This document shows positions 8,245-12,922 of a stretch of 12,922 bases of DNA, piece by piece; within the stretch, counting starts at the first letter, position 1, and every line of letters begins with the position of its first letter. The stretch lies in the NCBI GenBank assembly GCA_031289065.1, contig JAITQI010000100.1, positions 1 through 12,922 on the forward strand, given 5' to 3'. The notes under the pieces are model-generated. The model was not told where the DNA came from, made no database searches, and saw only the letters and a list, made by a program, of their open reading frames with translations. A program made the translations under genes and the position numbers. Origin of the DNA: Oscillospiraceae bacterium (GTDB taxonomy: Bacteria > Bacillota > Clostridia > Oscillospirales > UBA929).

Positions 8245-9020
8245 TGGAGGCCACACAGACCCACGCGCTCATCCTGACCGGCGGCACGGAGGGGGCGCGG
8301 TTGGCCGAGGCCCGGCGGCTTTGCGCCGGGGCGCTGTGCCTGACCGCCGAGGGGACGCCCTGCGGGGTGTGTTCGGCCTGCCGCCGGGTTCTGGCCGACG
8401 GGCATCCCGACGTGACGTTTTTGGTTCCGGAAACCAAGGACGGCAAAGAGGCCAAGGAGATCAAGGTGGCCCAGGCGCGCCGTCTGCGGGCCGATATGAG
8501 CCTCATTCCCCACGAGGGATGGTACAAGGCGGCGGTCATCCGGGCCGATGCCCTCAACGTTCCCTCGCAGAACGCGCTGTTGGCTCTGTTGGAGGAGCCG
8601 CCCAGCCATGCGCGTTTTTTTCTGCTATCCCAAACCCCCTCCCTGCTGCTGCCCACCCTGCGTTCCCGGTGCGCCGTGCGCCGGCTGCCCGACCCGCCCG
8701 AGGAGACGGCGGTCAGCCCGGAGGCCCGAAGCCTGTGGGAAGCCTTGCGGTCGAGGGACGAATGGCGGTGGGTCCAGGCCTGTCTGGCGCTGGAAAAGAC
8801 CCCCCGGGAGGAGCTGTCCGCCCTGTTGGACGGGCTGGCCGCGCTGATTGTCAGAGGTCAGGACACCGGCGGCGAAGGGGGTCTCGGCGGGGACGCCTTG
8901 ACCGCCCGGCATTTTGGGGGTATAATAGATAAAATCAGGGTGTTTCAGGACATGCTGGAGGCCAATGTGAGTCCGGGGCATGTGTGCGGGGCGCTGATGG
9001 CTGTGAACAGTGAACCGTGA
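8244..9020 (+). CDS. holB: DNA polymerase III subunit delta' (HolB)
   Basis: This 258-residue protein is the clamp-loader delta' subunit, which helps place the sliding clamp on DNA during replication. A four-cysteine zinc site is visible (Cys32, Cys40, Cys43, Cys46), followed by the AAA+ segments NVPSQNALLALLEEPPS (105-121), FFLLSQTP (125-132) and LRSRC (139-143), the SRC sensor typical of clamp loaders. The nucleotide loop near the start is degenerate (LTGGTEGARLAEA) and lacks the P-loop lysine, as expected for a delta' that does not hydrolyse ATP. It is shorter than the roughly 330 residues of B. subtilis HolB, with a reduced C-terminal collar domain. The start overlaps the darA stop. The last codons (AVNSEP) are made from a GTGAACN heptamer array. 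Confidence 0.88.
   Translation: MEATQTHALILTGGTEGARLAEARRLCAGALCLTAEGTPCGVCSACRRVLADGHPDVTFLVPETKDGKEAKEIKVAQARRLRADMSLIPHEGWYKAAVIRADALNVPSQNALLALLEEPPSHARFFLLSQTPSLLLPTLRSRCAVRRLPDPPEETAVSPEARSLWEALRSRDEWRWVQACLALEKTPREELSALLDGLAALIVRGQDTGGEGGLGGDALTARHFGGIIDKIRVFQDMLEANVSPGHVCGALMAVNSEP
8898..8926 (+). promoter_or_regulatory. Near-consensus promoter inside the 3' end of holB, reading toward ricT-tatD
   Basis: TTGACC (8898-8903) and TATAAT (8921-8926) are separated by exactly 17 bases. This is five of six -35 bases and all six -10 bases. Start of transcription would be near 8933, giving ricT a leader of about 160 bases that includes both heptad arrays at 9003-9082. It lies in coding sequence about 95 bases before the holB stop. 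Confidence 0.65.
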
Positions 9021-9023
9021 ACG
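9003..9023 (+). repeat. GTGAACN heptad array across the holB stop codon
   Basis: Three direct heptamers, GTGAACA, GTGAACC and GTGAACG, lie at 9003-9009, 9010-9016 and 9017-9023. The third contains the holB stop codon TGA (9018-9020). In the shared register they read GAACAGT, GAACCGT and GAACGGC. Confidence 0.7.
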
Positions 9024-9040
9024 GCGGGGGGACGATGTGT

Positions 9041-9082
9041 TGTCAGCTGTCGCCTGTTATGTATCGATTGTTCGCTGATAAA
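9041..9082 (-). repeat. Degenerate heptad array, inverted, upstream of ricT
   Basis: The plus strand reads TGTCAGC, TGTCGCC, TGTTATG, TATCGAT, TGTTCGC and TGATAAA in unbroken seven-base steps. On the minus strand most units carry the core (G/A)ACA (GCTGACA, GGCGACA, CATAACA, GCGAACA). It is opposite in orientation to the array at 9003-9023, and its last unit runs into the ricT ribosome binding site AAAGGGG (9080-9086). Confidence 0.55.
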
Positions 9083-9095
9083 GGGGTTTATTCGT

Positions 9096-10028
9096 TTGGT
9101 TAAGGTTATATCGGTGCGGTTTAAGCGGGTGGGCAAGGCCTACTATTTTGATCCGGGCGAGTTGGACATCCCCAAGGGTGGGCAGGTGGTGGTGGAAACC
9201 TCCTATGGGCTGGAGATGGGCACCTGTATCCAGCCGCCCCACGAGGTGGACGACGAAAAGATTGTGTCGCCTCTGCGCCGGGCCCTGCGGCTGGCCACGC
9301 CGGAGGATCGGACGGTGGCCACCCAAAACGCCGAAAAAGAGCGCAGGGCCATGACGGTCTGCGCCAAAAAGATTGCCGAACACAAGCTGGAGATGAAGCT
9401 GGTCGATGTGGAGTACACCTTCGACGGCAGCAAGATCATCTTCTATTTCACCGCCGACGGGCGGGTGGACTTCCGGGAGCTGGTCAAGGATTTGGCCGGT
9501 GTGTTCCACATGCGCATTGAGCTGCGGCAGATCGGGGTGCGGGACGAGGCCAAAATGCTGGGCGGGCTGGGGATCTGCGGCAAGCCCTTTTGCTGCGCCA
9601 CGTTTTTGGACGAGTTCCAGCCGGTGTCCATCAAAATGGCCAAGGAGCAGAGCCTGTCCCTGAATCCGGTCAAGATTTCCGGCACCTGCGGGCGGCTGAT
9701 GTGCTGCCTGAAGTACGAACAGGCGGCCTATGAAGACCTGTTGCGCACCACCCCCCGGGTGGACGCCCAGGTGCAGACCCCGGAGGGTATCGGCACGGTG
9801 ACCGACGTCAGCCTGCTCCGGGGCAACCTGAAGGTGCGCCTGGACGACGCGCCGGACACCCTCAAGGTCTTCCACAAGGGCGATGTGTGTATGCTGAAAA
9901 ACGGGGCCAACAAACCCAAACGACGGGCCCCCGCCCGGGGCGGCAGCGAGGGCAAGCCGCCCTCCGCCGGTCGGCCGTCCACGCCGTCCGGGCCGTCCGC
10001 GCCCGCCGCGCCGCCGGATACGAAGTGA
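9096..10028 (+). CDS. ricT: RicT/YaaT, PSP1-domain regulatory iron-sulfur protein
   Basis: The 310-residue product is RicT (YaaT, PSP1 C-terminal domain). In B. subtilis it joins RicA and RicF in a complex that binds [4Fe-4S] clusters and controls RNase Y processing, competence, biofilm formation and sporulation. The start VKVISVRFKRVGKAYYFDP and the middle RVDFRELVKDLAG...RIELRQIGVRDEAK (124-153) are typical. Six cysteines sit in two motifs: ICGKPFCC (160-167) and TCGRLMCC (197-204). The start is TTG at 9096, ten bases after the AAAGGGG site at 9080-9086; no better start fits the conserved N-terminus. Residues 272-310 are a low-complexity tail rich in Pro, Ser, Arg and Ala. The final TGA overlaps an ATG (10028) in the tatD frame. 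RicA and RicF genes are not in the window. Confidence 0.92.
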   Translation: MVKVISVRFKRVGKAYYFDPGELDIPKGGQVVVETSYGLEMGTCIQPPHEVDDEKIVSPLRRALRLATPEDRTVATQNAEKERRAMTVCAKKIAEHKLEMKLVDVEYTFDGSKIIFYFTADGRVDFRELVKDLAGVFHMRIELRQIGVRDEAKMLGGLGICGKPFCCATFLDEFQPVSIKMAKEQSLSLNPVKISGTCGRLMCCLKYEQAAYEDLLRTTPRVDAQVQTPEGIGTVTDVSLLRGNLKVRLDDAPDTLKVFHKGDVCMLKNGANKPKRRAPARGGSEGKPPSAGRPSTPSGPSAPAAPPDTK

Positions 10029-10054
10029 TGGCCGCTCCCGCCGGAGAACAGTAT

Positions 10055-10059
10055 GAGGT
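10055..10059 (+). promoter_or_regulatory. Ribosome binding site deciding the TatD start
   Basis: GAGGT at 10055-10059 is seven bases before the ATG at 10067. That start gives MKLFDTHAHYDD, the normal TatD beginning. The in-frame ATG at 10028, which overlaps the ricT stop, would add 13 residues that do not resemble the family. Confidence 0.6.
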
Positions 10060-10066
10060 AACCAAT

Positions 10067-10834
10067 ATGAAGCTGTTTGACACCCATGCCCACTACGACG
10101 ACAGCCAGTTTGACCACGACCGGGACGAGTTGATCGCTTCACTGCCCGGGCAGGGGGTGTCGCTGGTGCTCTGCCCCGGCTGCGGGATGCGCTCCTCCCG
10201 GGCGGTCATCGCCCTGGCGGAACGGTTCCCCTTTGTCTACGCCGCCGTGGGCATTCACCCTCACGAGGCCGACACCATGACGGCGGCTGAACTGCCCGCC
10301 CTGCTGGACATGGCGGAGCACCCCAAGGTGAAGGCGGTGGGGGAGATCGGGCTGGATTACCACTACGATTTCGCCCCGCGGGACACGCAGCTGTTCTGCC
10401 TGCGGGCGCAGATGGAACTGGCAAAAAGCGCGGGCCTGCCTGTCATTGTCCATGACAGAGAGGCCCACGAGGATACACTGCGCCTGCTGCGGGCGTTTCC
10501 CACGGTGCGCGGCGTGGTGCACTGCTATTCAGGTTCGATGGAAAGCGCCAAGGAACTGTTGGCGCTGGGGTATTATATTTCCTTCACCGGGGTCGTGACC
10601 TACAAAAACGCCCGGAAGGCGCTGGAGACCGCCGCCTGGCTACCGGGGGAGCGGCTCCTGCTGGAGACCGACGCCCCCTACCTCACCCCGGAACCCCACC
10701 GGAGCCACCGCAACGACTCCACCTATCTGCGCCTGACCTGCGAGACGCTGGCCGCCCTCCGGGGGGTCAGCGCCGAGGCTCTGGCCGCGCAAACAAGAGA
10801 AAACGGCCTGGCGCTCTTCAACATCAAAGAATAA
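10067..10834 (+). CDS. tatD: TatD-family metal-dependent DNase
   Basis: The 255-residue product has the full TatD fold, an amidohydrolase-like TIM-barrel with 3'-5' exonuclease activity on DNA/RNA and a role in DNA repair and degradation. Metal ligands are all visible: THAH (His7, His9), VGEIGLDYH (Glu93), VIVHDR (His129), VHCYSGS (His152) and LETDAPYL (Asp202). The closing segment PEPHRSHRNDSTYL also fits the family. Length is standard. It probably shares a transcript with ricT, from the promoter inside holB. In B. subtilis the homologue yabD lies a few genes further along the same conserved region, so its position here looks like a compressed version. It converges on the HAD gene with only 16 bases between stop codons and no visible terminator. 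Confidence 0.93.
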   Translation: MKLFDTHAHYDDSQFDHDRDELIASLPGQGVSLVLCPGCGMRSSRAVIALAERFPFVYAAVGIHPHEADTMTAAELPALLDMAEHPKVKAVGEIGLDYHYDFAPRDTQLFCLRAQMELAKSAGLPVIVHDREAHEDTLRLLRAFPTVRGVVHCYSGSMESAKELLALGYYISFTGVVTYKNARKALETAAWLPGERLLLETDAPYLTPEPHRSHRNDSTYLRLTCETLAALRGVSAEALAAQTRENGLALFNIKE

Positions 10835-10850
10835 AGGACAAGAAAAAACG

Positions 10851-10878
10851 TCATCTGCCTTTTGTAATCTGTCCTCTG
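10851..10878 (-). repeat. Heptad array forming the 3' end of the HAD gene
   Basis: Read on the minus strand, four units run without gaps: CAGAGGA, CAGATTA, CAAAAGG, CAGATGA. They encode the last residues of the HAD protein and its stop codon. The string GAGGACAGAT is also present at 228-237, and GAGGACAGA at 6455-6463. Confidence 0.6.
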
Positions 10879-11540
10879 CCCAGCCACTCGGCCACGGGCT
10901 TCCAGCCGTCGTCGTCGAAGGCGGGGAACCGCCAGTCGGCGGCGGAGAGGTCCAGGTTGTTGCGGTTGGCGCCGGTGTAAGCGGCGCAGGTCATTCCGGC
11001 GGCGTGGGCGGCTTTGATCCCCAGGGGGGCGTCCTCGAAGACCAGACAGTCCTCCGGAGGGACACCCAACCGCCGGGCGGCCAGCAGGAAGATGTCGGGG
11101 TGGGGTTTGGTGTTTTTTACGTCCTCGCCGGTGATCACCGCGCCCATATATCGGTTCAGGGCGAACCGTTCCGCCACGTGGGCCACCATGCGGCGGGGGG
11201 AGGAAGAACCGATCGCCATCAGGACGCCCAAGGCTTTGAAGCGGCCCAGCCATTCGGCCACGCCGGGGGTAAGGGCGGTCACCTCTTCGACCAGGGAGGC
11301 GTAAAGCCCGTCGGCGCTGCGCCGGGCGAGTTCCTCGTCGCTGACGCTCAGGGCGGGGTGCTGGGCCCGGATGAGTTTGGCCATGGTCACGCCGGACACG
11401 CCGGTGACCGTGGCGATCTCTTCCGGCCCGAAGGGCAGGCCCAGGGCGGCGAAGAGCGCGCCGTTGGCCTGGTTGTAGCCCCCCTCGCTGTCGATGAGAA
11501 CCCCGTCCATGTCGAAGAGGATCGCTTTGTTTCGATTCAT
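10851..11540 (-). CDS. HAD-superfamily hydrolase, beta-phosphoglucomutase/phosphatase-like
   Basis: The 229-residue product is a subfamily I HAD enzyme with a helical cap, of the type that includes beta-phosphoglucomutase, phosphoglycolate phosphatase and small sugar-phosphate phosphatases. All four motifs are present: FDMDGVLIDSE (9-19) with nucleophile Asp10 and acid/base Asp12, IGSSS (110-114), NTKPHPDIF (143-151) with Lys145, and VFEDAPLGI (167-175) with Glu169 and Asp170. The substrate cannot be read from sequence. The start is the ATG at 11540-11538, with AGGAAG upstream on the minus strand; a longer open frame to 11663 has no family resemblance. It is divergent from the lipoprotein gene, 49 bases away, and convergent with tatD. 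Its C-terminus (RGQITKGR) is encoded by the heptad array. Confidence 0.9.
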   Translation of the reverse strand: MNRNKAILFDMDGVLIDSEGGYNQANGALFAALGLPFGPEEIATVTGVSGVTMAKLIRAQHPALSVSDEELARRSADGLYASLVEEVTALTPGVAEWLGRFKALGVLMAIGSSSPRRMVAHVAERFALNRYMGAVITGEDVKNTKPHPDIFLLAARRLGVPPEDCLVFEDAPLGIKAAHAAGMTCAAYTGANRNNLDLSAADWRFPAFDDDGWKPVAEWLGRGQITKGR

Positions 11541-11589
11541 GTTTTTCTTCCTATCTCGGTTATTTTGTTGGGTTTGTGAGGTGAGGCGT

Positions 11590-12855
11590 ATGCGGCGCAA
11601 AGGGCTGGCGGGGCTGTTGGCGTTTGCGTGTATTCTGCTGGCCGGGTGCGGCGGGCTGCTCAATCAGGAGTACCGCAGCGTCGTGCCCCATTTGGAGCAG
11701 GCGGCGGCGGCGGGGGAACAGGCCGACTGGTACGCCTCCAACGCCACCGAACTGAAAAACGCGCTGCTCCAGGCCGTTTACCAGCACAGCGCGGAGGTCA
11801 AAATCAAATTCGCCAACTACACCGGCAACATCAAAAACGACCTCTCCCAGGCCGCCGTGGAAATCCCCCGGGAGGATCCGGTGGGGGCGTATACGGTGGA
11901 CTTCATGTCCCCGGACTACAATTTGCTGGCCGGGGAGGTCACGGTGTCGGTCTATTACCGGCCCGACCGCGCCGAGGGGATCCTCCAGGTGTCCAACTTG
12001 GCCGGGGCGCGGGACGAATTGGAAAAGGCCCTGGTCAAATTTCAAACGAAATTGGTGCTTGATATCAGCTATTACGAGAGCGGGGCCGACCTGGCCGCGC
12101 TGTTGCGGGAGGCCTATTTCCAGACGCCCGCCCGGGCCGTGGGGCTGCCGTCGCTGTCGGTCGCCCTTTACCCCGACAGCGGGTTGGGCTTTCACCGCAT
12201 CGCTGAAATGACGCTGACCTATCCGGATGTGCCGGTAGCTATGCGGGCCCGGGTGACCGCGGCCGACGCGGCGTTGCGGGCGCTCTACGCCCAACTGCCC
12301 GACGAGTTGGAGCCCCCCTACCGGGCGCTGGCGCTGTACGACCTGCTGTGCGCGGCGGTGAGCTATGACGAGGAGGGGGCCCGGGCTCTGCAGGAGGGCC
12401 GGGCCGCCGACGCGCCGGACGACCTGTACCGCGCCCTGGCCGAGGGCCGCGCCCTGTCCGCCGGGTACGCGCTGGCCTACAAGCAGCTGTGCGACACGGC
12501 GGGCCTCGAATGCCGCCTGGTGCTGGGAGAGCGGCTGGGCAACTCGAAATATGTTTGGAACCTCGTCCAGCTGGACGGGGACTGGTATCATGTGGATCCG
12601 GCCGCCGACGCCGCCGGGGGCAACGCCCACGATTGGTTCCTCAAAACCGACGAGGCCATGCAGACGGTGGCCAACTGGAACCGCACGGCCACCCCCCGGT
12701 GTGATTCGGAGCGGTACTCCTATGGGTTGCTGACCGAGACAGACCCCACCGGCGTCCCTCTTGAGAGCGTCCCGGCGGCGGCCAAGCCCCCCGCGGACGA
12801 GGAGACGCCGACGCCCCCGGACGATCCGGACGCGGGGGAAGACGGGGCGGACTGA
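11590..12855 (+). CDS. Lipoprotein with a transglutaminase-like domain lacking catalytic Cys and His
   Basis: The 421-residue product starts with a lipoprotein signal (MRRKGLAGLLAFACILLAGC) with lipobox LAGC at 17-20, so it should be anchored outside the membrane through Cys20. Residues 25-240 match nothing I recognise. They hold alternating charged helices and strands, and contain two tyrosine-rich strands. Residues 245-360 resemble a bacterial transglutaminase-like (CYLAN/YebA type) domain: GRALSAGYALAYKQLCDTAG (286-305), SKYVWNLVQLDGDWYHVDPAAD (319-340) and WFLKTDEAM. In active members these segments read GxAVCxGYA and HAWN. Here Ser290 stands for Cys and Tyr321 for His, while Asp336 remains. 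An acidic proline-rich tail closes the protein. The start is set by GAGGTG at 11578-11583. A substrate-binding rather than catalytic surface role is inferred. Confidence 0.75.
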   Translation: MRRKGLAGLLAFACILLAGCGGLLNQEYRSVVPHLEQAAAAGEQADWYASNATELKNALLQAVYQHSAEVKIKFANYTGNIKNDLSQAAVEIPREDPVGAYTVDFMSPDYNLLAGEVTVSVYYRPDRAEGILQVSNLAGARDELEKALVKFQTKLVLDISYYESGADLAALLREAYFQTPARAVGLPSLSVALYPDSGLGFHRIAEMTLTYPDVPVAMRARVTAADAALRALYAQLPDELEPPYRALALYDLLCAAVSYDEEGARALQEGRAADAPDDLYRALAEGRALSAGYALAYKQLCDTAGLECRLVLGERLGNSKYVWNLVQLDGDWYHVDPAADAAGGNAHDWFLKTDEAMQTVANWNRTATPRCDSERYSYGLLTETDPTGVPLESVPAAAKPPADEETPTPPDDPDAGEDGAD

Positions 12856-12922
12856 CACCGGCGGCGGCGTTTCCGGTTACGGGGACGCGTCCGGCGGCCC
12901 CATGATAGCACCCAGGCGATAC
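12856..12922. other. Right-edge non-coding stretch
   Basis: After the lipoprotein stop, 67 bases remain. They hold a GGACGCGTCC palindrome (12883-12892) and two copies of CCGGCGGC. There is no T-run that would support a terminator, and no gene or RNA could be assigned. Confidence 0.4.

Noticed and set aside
3721..8256. Very long minus-strand open frames (455, 435 and 628 residues) opposite the SLH-GH18, Alr-like and decarboxylase genes
   Set aside because: They lie antisense to well-supported genes, show low-complexity Gly/Pro/Arg/His composition and no recognisable family; they follow from few stop codons in GC-rich DNA.
9040..9067. TTGTCA-16-TATCGA as a ricT promoter
   Set aside because: The -10 matches only three of six bases and the sequence is explained by the heptad array; the promoter in holB is far better.
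9887..10066. Upstream extension of the tatD reading frame into ricT
   Set aside because: The extension overlaps the ricT low-complexity tail; the ATG at 10067 has its own ribosome binding site and gives the canonical TatD start.
10572..10577. TATAAT on the minus strand inside tatD
   Set aside because: No acceptable -35 lies upstream and there is no minus-strand gene start that it would serve.
10835..10850. A terminator between the convergent tatD and HAD genes
   Set aside because: Only 16 bases separate the stops and no stem followed by a T-run was found in either direction.
11560..12858. 432-residue minus-strand open frame opposite the lipoprotein gene
   Set aside because: The composition is that of a shadow frame. 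The plus strand has a clear lipobox, ribosome binding site and domain signatures.

Overview
The window is a gene-dense, very GC-rich stretch of bacterial chromosome, with 11 complete genes and one gene cut by the left edge. Gene content points to Bacillota, most likely a high-GC member of Clostridia such as an Oscillospirales-type gut bacterium. The block of lysine/ornithine/arginine decarboxylase homologue, DarA (cyclic-di-AMP receptor), HolB, RicT and TatD is a Firmicutes arrangement. An S-layer-homology glycosidase and extended GGAGGTGA-type ribosome binding sites agree with this. The lineage is an inference from content, not from a search.

Layout. Positions 1-100 (minus) hold the start of tsaE. 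It is divergent from a plus-strand group: rodA/ftsW-type SEDS glycosyltransferase (378-1553), glnS (1598-3268) and a YjbQ/UPF0047 protein (3297-3713). Next come an exported SLH-GH18 glycosidase (3766-5379) and an alanine racemase-like PLP protein (5394-6449), followed by the decarboxylase homologue (6442-7863), darA (7921-8244), holB (8244-9020), ricT (9096-10028) and tatD (10067-10834). A HAD phosphatase/phosphomutase (10851-11540, minus) converges on tatD. Divergent from it is a lipoprotein with a transglutaminase-like domain (11590-12855). No RNA gene, CRISPR array, insertion sequence or phage gene was seen.

Functionally the window mixes cell-wall and surface work (RodA, SLH-GH18, Alr-like protein, lipoprotein) with information processing (TsaE, GlnRS, HolB, TatD) and regulation (DarA, RicT). 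Very tight spacing and start/stop overlaps suggest translational coupling from the SLH-GH18 gene through holB. A strong promoter inside the 3' end of holB probably gives ricT-tatD their own transcript.

The most unusual structure is a family of short arrays with a seven-base period and core RACAR. They sit at gene edges at several places (3719-3746, 6450-6463, 9003-9082 in two orientations, 10851-10878) and in places supply the terminal codons of the neighbouring protein. Other points of interest are an alanine racemase homologue lacking the catalytic tyrosine, a transglutaminase-like lipoprotein lacking Cys and His of its triad, loss of tmk from its usual place, and overlapping head-to-head leaders between tsaE and rodA. 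I did not find a clear new multi-gene defence or mobile system.
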